Shown: positions 8,591-18,311, counted from the stretch's first letter. The stretch is 64,000 nucleotides of DNA from Pseudodesulfovibrio profundus (GCF_900217235.1 NZ_LT907975.1:1456001-1520000), one strand, 5' to 3'. Program-made: numbers and translations. Notes: generated from the letters alone by a model not told the origin.

Positions 8591-10315
8591 ATGGAGCAGA
8601 AGGAGCCAATCCAGCGGCCGTGGCTGAAGTCCTACGACCCGGAAGTACCAGCAACCATTGACTACGAAAAAGTCCCGCTTTTCCGCTTCCTGGACCGTGC
8701 CGCACACAAGTGGCCCAACCGCAAGGCGATCGTCTTCAAAAACTGGTCGATCACTTACGGCAAGCTCAAGGAGCAAAGCGAAGTCGTTGCTGCCAATCTC
8801 AGAGCGCAAGGTATTCGCAAGGGCGATCGTGTCGCCATGATGCTGCCCAACCTTCCCCAGACAATCATCGCCTTCTGGGGCGTTATCCGTTGTGGCGCCA
8901 TCGGGGTCATGACCAACCCCCTCTACATGGAAACGGAGATCGTCCACCAGTTCAATGATGCAGATGTCAAATGCTGCATCACACTGGATTTGCTCTGGCC
9001 GAAGCTCAACAAGCTCCGCCCTTCCATTCCGGTGGAAAAGTTCTTTATCACCACCATCGGAGAAGGACTGAAGTTTCCGCTCAACATTCTGTACAAGCTC
9101 CAAGCAAAAAAGAACGGCACCTCGCCCAAAGTGGACTATGACAATACCGAGGTATTCCCATTCAAGGCCCTGACCAAAGGGCGCGAACGCTACACGGACG
9201 AAAAGGTTTCAGCCGAGGACACCGCACTCCTTCAGTACACAGGCGGTACAACCGGAGTGGCCAAAGGGTGTATTCTCACGCACTTCAATCTGGGGGCCAA
9301 CCTTCAGCAGTGCCAATCCATGATGCACACGCTGGGACAACAAAAAGAAACGTTCCTCGGCATCCTCCCCTATTTCCATATTTATGGACTGACCACCTGC
9401 CTGACGTGGCCGACCTCCATGGGCGCAACGCTGACGCCGTTCCCCCGTTACGTGCCACTTGACGTACTCAAAGGGATTCACAAACTCAGACCCACTGTTT
9501 TCCCGGGTGCTCCTTCACTGTATATTTCCCTTCTGCAGCAAAAAGACATTGGCAAGTACGACCTGTCCTCCATCAACTGTTGTGTATCCGGCTCTGCGCC
9601 CATGCCTGTTGAGCACATGGAGCAGTTTGCCGAACGCACAGGCACCGCCATATCCGAGGGGTACGGTCTGACCGAAGCATCACCTGTCACACACTTCAAT
9701 CCCATCAAAGGGGTTCGGAAGAATGGCTCCATCGGCCTGCCCTTCCCGGACACCGATGCCAAGATAGTGGATAAGGACCTGGGTGGAGAAGCACTTCCTC
9801 CCGGCGCCAGGGGTGAGCTTGTCATTCGCGGCCCCCAGGTGATGAAAGGGTACTACAATCGTCCGGATTCCACGGCCGACGTACTGCGTAACGGCTGGCT
9901 CTACACCGGTGACATTGCCTACATGGACGAGGAAGGATATTTCTATATTGTGGATCGCAAGAAAGACCTGATCATTTCCGGCGGCTACAATATCTACCCG
10001 CGCGAGATAGATGAGGTATTGCACGCACATCCCAAGATCGAAGAAGCGGTCAGCGTGGGCATCCCCCATGATGCCCGTGGTGAAATCGTGAAGGCATACG
10101 TTGTCGTCAAGGATGGCGAAGAGCTTTCCCGCAGTGATGTCATAGGATTCTGTCGCGAAAAGCTTGCCAACTACAAAGTTCCAAAGCGCGTTGAATTTCG
10201 CAAGGAACTCCCGAAAACCATGGTCGGCAAGGTACTTCGCCGCGCCCTCCGCGATGAAGAGGCTGCTAAGCTCGAAGCCCGGAAAAATCGCAAAAGGAAA
10301 ACACGTGAAGAGTGA
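8591..10315 (+). CDS. fadD: Long-chain fatty acid-CoA ligase
   Basis: 574 residues from ATG 8591, 7 nt after AAAAGGA; an in-frame TTG one codon earlier is less likely. ANL-superfamily motifs are in order: A3 loop YTGGTTGVAKG (about 218), GYGLTE (about 355), A8 region YTGDIAYMDEEGYFYIVDRKKDLI (about 440) and the C-terminal catalytic Lys in PKTMVGKVLRR. These enzymes adenylate a fatty acid and pass it to CoA at the inner face of the membrane. The gene overlaps cysC by 11 nt, so the two are translationally coupled. Confidence 0.9.
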   Translation: MEQKEPIQRPWLKSYDPEVPATIDYEKVPLFRFLDRAAHKWPNRKAIVFKNWSITYGKLKEQSEVVAANLRAQGIRKGDRVAMMLPNLPQTIIAFWGVIRCGAIGVMTNPLYMETEIVHQFNDADVKCCITLDLLWPKLNKLRPSIPVEKFFITTIGEGLKFPLNILYKLQAKKNGTSPKVDYDNTEVFPFKALTKGRERYTDEKVSAEDTALLQYTGGTTGVAKGCILTHFNLGANLQQCQSMMHTLGQQKETFLGILPYFHIYGLTTCLTWPTSMGATLTPFPRYVPLDVLKGIHKLRPTVFPGAPSLYISLLQQKDIGKYDLSSINCCVSGSAPMPVEHMEQFAERTGTAISEGYGLTEASPVTHFNPIKGVRKNGSIGLPFPDTDAKIVDKDLGGEALPPGARGELVIRGPQVMKGYYNRPDSTADVLRNGWLYTGDIAYMDEEGYFYIVDRKKDLIISGGYNIYPREIDEVLHAHPKIEEAVSVGIPHDARGEIVKAYVVVKDGEELSRSDVIGFCREKLANYKVPKRVEFRKELPKTMVGKVLRRALRDEEAAKLEARKNRKRKTREE

Positions 10316-10901
10316 AAATGTTGTTGAGCAACGTGGTGAAGTAGACCGCGCAATGCGTGAACAACTGCACGGGCATCGCGCAATAACCCTCTGGTTCACA
10401 GGATTGTCTGGATCTGGGAAATCCACCATTGCTCATGCGGTAGAAAAGCGTTTGTACGACCAAGGGGTGAAAGCCTATACCTTTGACGGAGATAACGTCC
10501 GACATGGGTTGTGCGGAGACCTCTCCTTTTCACCAGAAGGGCGCTCGGAAAACATCCGCCGCATATGCGAGATGAACAAACTGTTTCTGGATGCCGGAAT
10601 CATCTGTCTTTGCGCATTCATCACGCCCCGACACGAAGAGCAGGAGAAGCTTCGCCAGGCCCATCAGGATGGCGACTTTTATCTCATTCATACGGACTGT
10701 CCTGTAGAGGTATGTGAAGAGCGCGACGTCAAGGGAATGTACAAGCTCGCACGAGAAGGCAAGATCAAAAACTACACCGGCATCAGCGCACCATATGACA
10801 GGCCGGAAAATCCTGACCTGCGTCTGACCACCGACACCATGCCGCTCGATGAATGCGTGTCTGCCGTTCTGAGGCTAATCGAGTCAAAAATCACTCTTTA
10901 A
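10305..10901 (+). CDS. cysC: Adenylylsulfate (APS) kinase
   Basis: 198 residues from a GTG start at 10305, chosen because AAAAGGAAA lies 4-6 nt upstream and the result begins SENVVEQRGEV, in line with the ENVVW start of other CysC proteins. The frame stays open further upstream but only inside fadD. Motifs are P-loop GLSGSGKST, DGDNVRHGL, ENIRRICEM, FITPRHEEQ and KGMYKLAREGKIKNYTG. The enzyme phosphorylates APS to PAPS, used for sulfation or assimilation. In a dissimilatory sulfate reducer, sulfation of a cell-surface or lipid molecule is plausible. Closed by the terminator at 10933. Confidence 0.92.
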   Translation: MKSENVVEQRGEVDRAMREQLHGHRAITLWFTGLSGSGKSTIAHAVEKRLYDQGVKAYTFDGDNVRHGLCGDLSFSPEGRSENIRRICEMNKLFLDAGIICLCAFITPRHEEQEKLRQAHQDGDFYLIHTDCPVEVCEERDVKGMYKLAREGKIKNYTGISAPYDRPENPDLRLTTDTMPLDECVSAVLRLIESKITL

Positions 10902-11211
10902 CCATTACCTAATATAATAGAATATCTTTTTTAAGCCCCGCTTTTTGCGGGGCTTTTTTTGCCAACAACGCCTCATTTCTAGCAACAGCCAATCTGCAAA
11001 AATAACAATTATGAGAAAACACCTTCGCTGTTTATTAAATTTTTACGAATTTTCCTCCGGCAGAAGCGTGAAAATACGAAATAAATTCAAACATACTACC
11101 ACATTTGCAAAAATGTATTAGCGAAAACCCCTTCACTCAGCCCTTCAATTGGTGTATTGCACAAGCTAGTCAATGAAACTGGTATCTGTAATTCCTATGA
11201 GAGGAGGAGTA
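10902..11211. other. Intergenic region upstream of livK
   Basis: 310 bp. It begins with the cysC terminator and then has about 250 bp of AT-rich leader before livK. No convincing -35/-10 pair, sigma-54 site or leader peptide was found, although the livK operon must start here. Confidence 0.5.
10933..10960 (+). terminator. Rho-independent terminator of fadD-cysC
   Basis: AAGCCCCGC, loop of five T, GCGGGGCTT, then T7. Confidence 0.93.
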
Positions 11212-12387
11212 ATGAGAAAAGAGTTTAGTAAATTCGGGATGTTGACACTGTCACTCATTTTGAGTGCACTCATCTGCGCACCGGCTTTTGCAGCCGACGC
11301 CATCAAAATAGGCTTCAACCTGCCACTGACCGGTGATATCCCCGAAGTTGGCGACGGTTCCAAGAAAGCTGCCGAGATGTACCTTGAAGACATCAATGCC
11401 CAAGGCGGTCTGGAAGTTGGCGGCACAAAGTACCCCTTGGAATTTGTCTACATGGACAACGAATCCAAAGCTGAATCCGCTGTTAACGTCGCCCTGAAAC
11501 TCATTGAGCAGGAAGATGTCATCGCCATTATCGGCCCCAACTCCTCCAAGCAGGCTGTTCCTGCCGGTGGTACCTGCAACGACAACCGCACCCCGATGAT
11601 CACCCCGTGGTCCACCAACCCGGACACCACCAAGGACCGTCCCTGGGTTTTCCGTGCGGCCTTCCTTGATCCGTTCCAGGGTCCGGTTGTAGCTGACTTT
11701 GCCGCCAAGAAGTTCGGCGCCAAAAAGTCCGCTGTTATCTTCGATATTTCCAACGACTACGCAAAAGGTCTGGCTGAAATTTTCAAGAGCTCCTGGGAAA
11801 AGAAAGGCCTCGGCCCCGTCGTTGCTTTCGAATCCCACGGCACCAAGGATCAGGACTTCTCTGCACAGTTGACCACCATCATCGCTGCCGAGCCTGATTT
11901 CATCTTCATCCCCAACAACTACAACCAGGTTGCCCTGATCGTTCAGCAGGCACGCGACCTCGGCTACACCGGTCCCTTCATGGGTTCCGATGCCTGGGGC
12001 ACCCCTGATCTGGTCAAGTTGTGCGGCGATGCCTGTTACAACAACTACTTCTCCACCCACTACGCCGCTGCCGGCGCCCAGGGTGCAACCAAGGAATTCA
12101 TCGATCGCTACGAAGCAAAATATGGCGATACCCCTGCTGACTATGCTGCTCTGACCTGGGATTCCATCGGTATCCTGATCGAAGCCATCAAGAACGCCGG
12201 CAAGGTTGAAAGCAACCCGCGCAAGATGCGTAAGGCTGTCCGTGAAGGCCTGGCTGCCATCAAGTCCTTTGACGGCATCACCGGTTCTTCCAAGTTCGAT
12301 GCACAGGGTGACCCCATCAAGTGCGCCGTAGTCGTCAAGATCACCGACAAGGGTGAATTCGTATTCGAGGAATCTGTCTGCCCCTAA
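11212..12387 (+). CDS. livK: Branched-chain amino acid ABC transporter, periplasmic binding protein
   Basis: 391 residues from ATG 11212, directly after GAGGAGGAG. It has a signal peptide of about 27 residues ending PAFA, then ADAIKIGFNLPLTGDIPEVG, the opening of the Leu/Ile/Val-binding type I fold. NVALKLIEQEDVIAIIGPNSS and MITPWSTNPDTT are the ligand-contact regions. It captures the amino acid in the periplasm and delivers it to LivHM. It is the first gene of a complete livKHMGF operon. A hairpin follows and probably lowers expression of the downstream genes relative to this one. Confidence 0.93.
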   Translation: MRKEFSKFGMLTLSLILSALICAPAFAADAIKIGFNLPLTGDIPEVGDGSKKAAEMYLEDINAQGGLEVGGTKYPLEFVYMDNESKAESAVNVALKLIEQEDVIAIIGPNSSKQAVPAGGTCNDNRTPMITPWSTNPDTTKDRPWVFRAAFLDPFQGPVVADFAAKKFGAKKSAVIFDISNDYAKGLAEIFKSSWEKKGLGPVVAFESHGTKDQDFSAQLTTIIAAEPDFIFIPNNYNQVALIVQQARDLGYTGPFMGSDAWGTPDLVKLCGDACYNNYFSTHYAAAGAQGATKEFIDRYEAKYGDTPADYAALTWDSIGILIEAIKNAGKVESNPRKMRKAVREGLAAIKSFDGITGSSKFDAQGDPIKCAVVVKITDKGEFVFEESVCP

Positions 12388-12410
12388 CCGGCTGACTGCA
12401 TGATTGATCA

Positions 12411-12440
12411 AGGCGGGGACCTTCCGGGCCCCGCCTTTTT
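12411..12440 (+). terminator. Hairpin between livK and livH (partial terminator)
   Basis: AGGCGGGG, a loop of about 12 nt, CCCCGCCT, then TTTTTG. It lies inside the operon, between the binding-protein gene and the permease genes. Some readthrough is expected because livH has no obvious promoter of its own. Confidence 0.75.
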
Positions 12441-12511
12441 GTCAACCAAACGGGCACATTCGTTCGTCGATCCGCCCAAAACAGAAAAGAAATTTCTCAG
12501 GAAGTAGAATC

Positions 12512-13423
12512 GTGGACTTTATCATTCAAAACATCTTGAATGCGCTCCAATGGGGAAGCTTCTACGCACTGATCGCTCTTGGTTACACTTTGGTGTACGG
12601 CGTACTGCGTTTGATCAACTTCGCCCATGGAGACATCTTCATGGTGGGCGCGTACATCGCGTTTTTCCTGTCCGGCACGATGCTCGGTCCCGCTCTGGGG
12701 TTCTCCCCGCTGGTGACCTTCGCGCTGGCAATCCCCCTGACCATGGCCCTGACCGCCTGTGTGGGTGTAACGCTTGAACGCATTGCCTACCGCCCCTTGC
12801 GCCGCAAAGGTGCACATCGCCTTTACGTGGTCATCACGGCTCTCATGTGCGGGCTTATTCTGGAATACTCCAACCTGGCCGTTCTCGGAGCCAGCCGCCT
12901 CAAATTCCCCGAACTCATCGAAAAGACCATCTGGAATATCGGGGGCGTCACCTTCACCAACCTCAAGGTAATCGTCATCGTCGCAGCCGTTGCCGTATTT
13001 GCCTTCCTGAATTTCATTGTCACCAAGACCAAGATAGGCATGGCAATGCGGGGAATCTCGTACGACAAGTTCGCCATTCCCCTCATGGGCATTCCCATCG
13101 ACACCATCATTGTGTTCACGTTCATTCTCGGTTCCGGTTTTGCCGGGCTGGCCGGACTGCTGTTCGCCATGTCCTACCCGATCCTTGAGCCGTTCATGGG
13201 CATGATCATTGGCTGGAAAGCGTTCATCGCTGCGGTTGTTGGTGGTATCGGTGACATTCGCGGCGCCTTCTACGGCGGCTTCCTGTTGGGCTTCATCGAA
13301 GTTGGTGTTGTCACCGTCTTCCCGTCCACCTACCGCGATCTCTTCGCCTTTACTATTCTGCTAATCATCCTCTGGATCAAGCCAACCGGATTGTTCGGTA
13401 TGCCGCAATCCACCAAGATCTAG
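12512..13423 (+). CDS. livH: Branched-chain amino acid ABC transporter permease LivH
   Basis: 303 residues from GTG 12512, with AGGAAG 7 nt upstream. The open frame extends to 12404, but that would place about 36 polar residues before the first membrane helix. About eight hydrophobic segments. Family features are GSFYALIALGYTLVYGVLRL, NFAHGDIFMVGAY, and near the C-terminus GGIGDIRGAFYGGFLLGFIE. Forms the inner-membrane channel with LivM. Confidence 0.93.
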   Translation: MDFIIQNILNALQWGSFYALIALGYTLVYGVLRLINFAHGDIFMVGAYIAFFLSGTMLGPALGFSPLVTFALAIPLTMALTACVGVTLERIAYRPLRRKGAHRLYVVITALMCGLILEYSNLAVLGASRLKFPELIEKTIWNIGGVTFTNLKVIVIVAAVAVFAFLNFIVTKTKIGMAMRGISYDKFAIPLMGIPIDTIIVFTFILGSGFAGLAGLLFAMSYPILEPFMGMIIGWKAFIAAVVGGIGDIRGAFYGGFLLGFIEVGVVTVFPSTYRDLFAFTILLIILWIKPTGLFGMPQSTKI

Positions 13424-13435
13424 CTGGAGACAACC

Positions 13436-14530
13436 ATGCAGAAATACACATTCAACATACTTCTGGCCTTCTGCGCCGTGGTACTGCTGGTACTTGCCCA
13501 GTTCCGGATCATCGACAACTACATCCAGGCAGTCGTCATGTTTGTGGGCATCAACATCATGATGTCCACCAGCCTGAACCTCGTAAACGGCAACATGGGT
13601 GAATTCACCTGTGGTCACGCTGCCTTCATGTGCGTCGGGGCTTACGTGTCATCCATCCTTTCAGTCCTGTTCTTCGGCAGCAAGTTCGGTGATCCCATGT
13701 TCCCTGAGGGCATGGTATACATCATCTTCCCGATCATCATTCTGATAGGTGGAGCCATGGCAGCCATAACGTCCATACTCGTGGCGCTCCCATCCTTTAA
13801 AACCCGTGACGACTATCTGGCCATTATCACCATTGCGGTAAACTACATGGTCATTTCCGCCATCGAAAACATGGATTTCATCGGTGGTTCCCGCGGTTTT
13901 CAGGGCATGAAAGACACGGTTTGGGCCATGGTGGACAACACGCCGTCATGGATGATGGGCGAGAACGACTTCCCATGGGTGCTGCTCTACGTGATGCTGT
14001 TCACAGCGTTCACCATCTGGGTCATCCGCCGGTTCATCTCTTCCACCTACGGCAAAGGCGTCAACGCCATCTGCCAGGATGAGGTAGCCGCCGAAATCAT
14101 GTCGGTGAACACCAACAAGATCAAAACCATCAACTTCATGATATCCGCAGGACTCGCCGGTTGCGCCGGTGGCCTGTTCGCGCACATCATCGGGTATGTA
14201 AACCCGCAGTCCTTCAACATCCTCAAGTCCACCGAAGCCATGGTCATGGTTTACCTCGGCGGCATGGGGTCCCTGTCCGGAGCGGTCATCTCCGCCATCC
14301 TGTTCACGGCCCTGATGGAGGTACTGCGTTCACAGGCCATCATTGATGTGCTCACTTCGCCTGCGACTTTCATCTTCCCCGAGTGGGAACCCTCCGCAGG
14401 CGTCATCAAGTGGGTGATCATTCCGCTGATGCTGGTTCTGATCATGCAATTCCGCCCCGAAGGACTTCTGGGCAACAAGGAGCTGTCGGACGTGTTCCCG
14501 AAACTCAAAAAATACTACACGTTCAAATAA
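13436..14530 (+). CDS. livM: Branched-chain amino acid ABC transporter permease LivM
   Basis: 364 residues, about nine hydrophobic helices, with a GGAG site upstream. Typical signatures are STSLNLVNGNMGEFTCGHAA near residue 42, GGSRGFQGMKD, and the EAA-like GLAGCAGGLFAHIIGYVNP followed by VYLGGMGSLSGAVISA. It starts 12 nt after livH. Pairs with LivH as the translocation pore. Confidence 0.93.
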   Translation: MQKYTFNILLAFCAVVLLVLAQFRIIDNYIQAVVMFVGINIMMSTSLNLVNGNMGEFTCGHAAFMCVGAYVSSILSVLFFGSKFGDPMFPEGMVYIIFPIIILIGGAMAAITSILVALPSFKTRDDYLAIITIAVNYMVISAIENMDFIGGSRGFQGMKDTVWAMVDNTPSWMMGENDFPWVLLYVMLFTAFTIWVIRRFISSTYGKGVNAICQDEVAAEIMSVNTNKIKTINFMISAGLAGCAGGLFAHIIGYVNPQSFNILKSTEAMVMVYLGGMGSLSGAVISAILFTALMEVLRSQAIIDVLTSPATFIFPEWEPSAGVIKWVIIPLMLVLIMQFRPEGLLGNKELSDVFPKLKKYYTFK

Positions 14531-14539
14531 GGGGGCGAC

Positions 14540-15307
14540 ATGTCTTTGCTTACTATCGACTCCCTGACACAACGTTTTGGCGGCCTGCAGGCCGTATCGG
14601 AATTCAGCGTTGAGATGAAAGGCGGCGAACTGATGGGACTTATCGGTCCCAACGGCGCCGGCAAGACCACCATCTTCAACCTGATTTCCGGCTTCTACCA
14701 ACCAACCGAAGGGTCCATCACCCTCAATGGCACACCCACCGCAGGCTTGCGGCCGCATCAGGTCACTTCCCTGGGGGTTGCCCGGACATTCCAGAACATT
14801 CGCCTCTGGCACGACATGACTGTTCTGGACAACATTCGTATCGCCCAGCATTATCGCATGGGATACTCGGTGTGGGATTCCATCATTCGCGGCAAGAAAT
14901 ACCGCGAACGTGAAGCGCGAATCCTTGAAATTGCCGAGGAGTTGCTTGAGGCCATGTCCCTCTCTGACTATGCGTTGGAGTACCCGAAAAACCTGCCATA
15001 CGGCCTCCAGCGCCGCGTGGAGATAGCCCGCGCCATGTCCATTCGCCCGAAGCTGCTGCTTCTGGATGAACCTGCCGCCGGCCTGAACTCGTCTGACGTG
15101 GAAGAGCTGATCAAGCTCGTCAGCTGGATTCACGAAAACTTTGATATCACCATCTTCATGATCGAACACCAGATGAAGGTCGTGACATCGTTGTGCCAGT
15201 GGATCAAGGTCATTGACTTCGGCGCCACCATTGCCGAAGGCACCGCTGAAGACATTCAATCCAACCCGGCCGTCATCAAGGCCTATCTTGGAGACGACAA
15301 CATATGA
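14540..15307 (+). CDS. livG: Branched-chain amino acid ABC transporter ATPase LivG
   Basis: 255 residues. Walker A is GPNGAGKTT, the Q-loop region is ARTFQNIRLW, the signature is YGLQRRVEIARA (a degenerate LSGGQ, common in LivG), Walker B is LLLLDEPAAG, and the switch His is in IEHQMKVV. It energises LivHM. The last four bases overlap livF (ATGA), so translation is coupled. Confidence 0.93.
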   Translation: MSLLTIDSLTQRFGGLQAVSEFSVEMKGGELMGLIGPNGAGKTTIFNLISGFYQPTEGSITLNGTPTAGLRPHQVTSLGVARTFQNIRLWHDMTVLDNIRIAQHYRMGYSVWDSIIRGKKYREREARILEIAEELLEAMSLSDYALEYPKNLPYGLQRRVEIARAMSIRPKLLLLDEPAAGLNSSDVEELIKLVSWIHENFDITIFMIEHQMKVVTSLCQWIKVIDFGATIAEGTAEDIQSNPAVIKAYLGDDNI

Positions 15308-16041
15308 GTACTCCACTTATCGAAGTCGAAAATCTGTACGTCAAGTACGGCAATATCGAAGCCCTGCACGGCATCAACTTCACCGTGGGCGAAGGCGAAA
15401 TCGTCACCCTTATCGGCGCCAATGGAGCCGGCAAGTCCACGACGCTCATGTCCATTGCGCAGTTGCCGCCGCCCGAGGCTCCCAAGGTCATCAAAGGCGA
15501 TATCCGCTTCAAGGGGCAATCCATCCTTGGCATGTCCCCGGATAAAATCGTTGCCGACCTGCACGTAGCTCTGGTTCCCGAAGGACGTCATATCTTCGGC
15601 AACCTGACCGTTGAGGAGAACCTCAAGCTGGCCACATACGCCCGCAAAGACTCGCAGGCCGACATTCAGCGGGATTACAACCGCGTCTATTCCCTGTTCC
15701 CGCGCCTTGACGAGCGCAAGAAACAGCGCTCTGAATCCTTGTCCGGCGGTGAACAGCAGATGCTGGCAGTTGGGCGCGCACTCATGTCCGCATGCCGCGT
15801 CGTCATGCTTGATGAGCCGTCAATGGGCCTTGCTCCCCTGCTCATGTACGATATGTTCCGCGCACTCAAAGAATTGAACGAGGAAGGCATGACCATCCTG
15901 CTCATCGAGCAGAACGCCAAGCTCGCTTTGGACTTTGCCCACCGCGGATACGTTATCGACACAGGTGAAATTGTAGCCGAAGGCCCCAGTGCCTCACTGA
16001 TGGACGATCCAGAGGTCAAAAGAGCCTATCTGGGCGGCTAA
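15304..16041 (+). CDS. livF: Branched-chain amino acid ABC transporter ATPase LivF
   Basis: 245 residues. Walker A is GANGAGKST, then VPEGRHIFGNLTVEENL typical of LivF, signature LSGGEQQMLAVGRAL, Walker B VVMLDEPSMGLAP and switch region LIEQNAKLAL. Last gene of the operon, followed by a terminator at 16067. Confidence 0.93.
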   Translation: MSTPLIEVENLYVKYGNIEALHGINFTVGEGEIVTLIGANGAGKSTTLMSIAQLPPPEAPKVIKGDIRFKGQSILGMSPDKIVADLHVALVPEGRHIFGNLTVEENLKLATYARKDSQADIQRDYNRVYSLFPRLDERKKQRSESLSGGEQQMLAVGRALMSACRVVMLDEPSMGLAPLLMYDMFRALKELNEEGMTILLIEQNAKLALDFAHRGYVIDTGEIVAEGPSASLMDDPEVKRAYLGG

Positions 16042-16066
16042 AATCAGTAAAAACGATCAAAAAAAT

Positions 16067-16098
16067 GGCGCTCCGACAAATCCGGGGCGCCTTTTTTT
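16067..16098 (+). terminator. Terminator of the liv operon
   Basis: GGCGC-TCCG, loop, CGGG-GCGCC, then T7. It also lies at the 3' end of the convergent selO gene. Confidence 0.85.
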
Positions 16099-16119
16099 AT
16101 TTCATAGACTTATACCCGT

Positions 16120-17562
16120 CTAGGTTCCACAAAATGTCTGCCTGACGATTTCTTCCGGCTTGGGAGGATTCCTGTACTCATGATATGCGGGTTGATCATC
16201 ATACGGATTTTCTAGAACCTCGATCAGCCGGTGCGTCAACGTATAGTCACCATCATCTTCGGCTGCCCGGATTGCCTGCTCGATCCTGTGGTTGCGCGGA
16301 ATATAGGCCGGATTGACCTGACGCATGCGTTGCATGCTCTGATCCGGGGTTATACCTGCTCCATCAAGGTAACGCTCCCACTCACCGAGCCAGGACGTAA
16401 TAGCCGCTCCATTGATGAACAAACCGGAAAAGGTATCAAGATCTTCGGCAAGCGTTCGGAAAGCAATCGTAAAATCAACGTGATCCGCATGCATAAGGCG
16501 AAGCAACTGTCGAGCATGCTCAAAGCCCTCCTCCGTATCCGGTAAACCGATCTTTTCCGTGAGCACCTTTTGATAACTCTGCTTGAAGATGGAAGAGAAG
16601 GTCTCAAGGGTGGTCTGCGCCACGCTTCGTGCTTCATCTTCATTTTCGCTAAGCAGTGGAAGGATACATCCGCCGAAAGCCGCCATGTTCCATTGCGCGA
16701 TGGTCGGCTGGTTATTGAATGCATATCGGCCGAAATGATCGATGGAACTGAACACCTTGTCCGGCTCGTAGGTATCCATGAACGCACACGGGCCATAGTC
16801 TATGGTCTCGCCGCTAATAGCGGTATTGTCCGTATTCATGACGACATGGATGAATCCCACCCCCATCCAGCGGGCCACAAGTTCTGCTGTGGCAATGCAG
16901 ACCAAACGATACAGGTCCAGATACGGTGTGCTCGACTTCCTGGCAGCCGGGTAATGCCGCTCAATGACATGATCAGCCAGTAACCGAACAGCTTCCCAGT
17001 CCTCACGCGCTGCAAAGTATTCAAAGGTTCCGACACGGACCAGACCGGATGAAACACGAGTCAGTACGCCTCCCGGTGTGGGCTTTTCCCTGAGCACGAT
17101 TTCGCCTGTACTGACCATTGCCAGTGAGCGCGTTGTAGGAATGCCCAGCGCATGCATGGCCTCACTGACGATATATTCTCGCAATACCGGCCCAAGGGCG
17201 GATCGCCCATCGCCAGCACGCGAAAAACGCGTCTGTCCCGAACCCTTCAATTGAATATCGTACCGCCTTCCCTTCTCAGTCAGCACCTCTCCCAACAGGA
17301 CTGCACGGCCATCACCCAGTTGCGGAACAAATCCTCCGAACTGATGCCCTGCATACGCCATGGCCAGTGGCTCTGCCCCATCCGGCACCTTGTTGCCAGA
17401 CAGAATGGCCGCCAACTCAGTAGTATCCTCCGGGAGGTCGAGTTCCATAGATTGCATCAAAGGTCGATTCAACCGTATAAGCTCAGGCTCATTGACCAGA
17501 ACAGGGTCAATACGTTCATAGAATCGATCGGGAAGGCGTGCATAACTATTATCAAATCGCAT
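16120..17562 (-). CDS. selO: SelO-type protein adenylyltransferase (pseudokinase fold)
   Basis: 480 residues from ATG 17562, preceded by AGGAGCACCT. The longer open frame to 17637 lacks a ribosome site. The N-terminal FDNSYARLPDRFYERI, AYAGHQFGGFVPQLGDGRA, LKGSGQTRFSRAGDGRSALG and MNTDNTAISGETIDYGPCAF are all characteristic of the SelO/YdiU family, which AMPylates proteins on Ser/Thr/Tyr in response to redox stress. The protein ends in FCGT: cysteine is the third residue from the end, the position that is selenocysteine in eukaryotic SELENOO. The gene is monocistronic. Confidence 0.92.
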   Translation of the reverse strand: MRFDNSYARLPDRFYERIDPVLVNEPELIRLNRPLMQSMELDLPEDTTELAAILSGNKVPDGAEPLAMAYAGHQFGGFVPQLGDGRAVLLGEVLTEKGRRYDIQLKGSGQTRFSRAGDGRSALGPVLREYIVSEAMHALGIPTTRSLAMVSTGEIVLREKPTPGGVLTRVSSGLVRVGTFEYFAAREDWEAVRLLADHVIERHYPAARKSSTPYLDLYRLVCIATAELVARWMGVGFIHVVMNTDNTAISGETIDYGPCAFMDTYEPDKVFSSIDHFGRYAFNNQPTIAQWNMAAFGGCILPLLSENEDEARSVAQTTLETFSSIFKQSYQKVLTEKIGLPDTEEGFEHARQLLRLMHADHVDFTIAFRTLAEDLDTFSGLFINGAAITSWLGEWERYLDGAGITPDQSMQRMRQVNPAYIPRNHRIEQAIRAAEDDGDYTLTHRLIEVLENPYDDQPAYHEYRNPPKPEEIVRQTFCGT

Positions 17563-17666
17563 AGGTGCTCCTGACTTTTCATTACTATTACTTCTTATAG
17601 TAATACGTATCAGACAAAAATCCACCTTTGTATGCAATCGTCCATGTGACTAGCAACGGTATGCAA

Positions 17667-17702
17667 TGAAAAAGGCGCGCCATATGTCTATGACGCGCCT
17701 TG
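17667..17702 (-). terminator. Terminator of the cyclophilin gene
   Basis: On the minus strand AAGGCGCG, a 14-nt loop, CGCGCCTT, then TTTC. Confidence 0.85.
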
Positions 17703-17737
17703 GGCATTCATTCTGATCGGCTGCTGCCGATGCGAAA

Positions 17738-18235
17738 TTAATCTTCGATGACAGTAGCCTTGTTGATGAAAACCGGCTCAACAGGAACATCGTCGTGGAA
17801 ACCGTTACGCCCGGTAGGTACTTCCTTGATAGCATCAACGACTTCGGTGCCTTCGACAACTTTGCCAAAAACAGCGTAGCCCCAGCCCTGAGGGGTCTCT
17901 GCGGTGAAGTTCAGGAAACCATTGTCCTTGACGTTGATGAAGAACTGGGAAGAGGCAGAATGCGGATCCATGGTACGGGCCATAGCCAGGGTGTAGCAGT
18001 CGTTCTTCACACCATTGTTAGCTTCGTTCTTGATGGGCTCACGGGTCGGCTTTTCATTCATGTTCTCATCCATGCCGCCGCCCTGAACCATGAAACCATT
18101 GATGACGCGGTGGAAGATCAAACCGTCGTAGAATCCGTCTTCAACGTACTGCTGAAAGTTGGCAGCGCTGATGGGAGCCTTGTCGAAGTCCAGTTCGATG
18201 ACGATGTCGCCCATGCTTGTTTCCATTTTGATCAT
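17738..18235 (-). CDS. ppiB: Peptidyl-prolyl cis-trans isomerase, cyclophilin type
   Basis: 165 residues. Two ATGs lie 6 nt apart; the second (18235) is chosen because AAAGGAGA is 6-7 nt before it and would be too close to the first (18241). Cyclophilin motifs are [13 protein letters not shown] (catalytic Arg), [13 protein letters not shown], and [17 protein letters not shown]. No signal peptide, so cytoplasmic. Catalyses proline isomerisation during folding. Confidence 0.92.
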   Translation of the reverse strand: MIKMETSMGDIVIELDFDKAPISAANFQQYVEDGFYDGLIFHRVINGFMVQGGGMDENMNEKPTREPIKNEANNGVKNDCYTLAMARTMDPHSASSQFFINVKDNGFLNFTAETPQGWGYAVFGKVVEGTEVVDAIKEVPTGRNGFHDDVPVEPVFINKATVIED

Positions 18236-18311
18236 ATTCATTCTCCTTTGTACCGGAAGGTCCGGTGTAATGTCGTTTATAGTGAGTCTGAGGCGTTTGA
18301 CATCTCACACA

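Noticed and set aside
11251..15316. Long minus-strand frames (386, 249 and 328 codons) opposite the liv operon
   Set aside because: Antisense to well-defined ABC transporter genes; no plausible domains.
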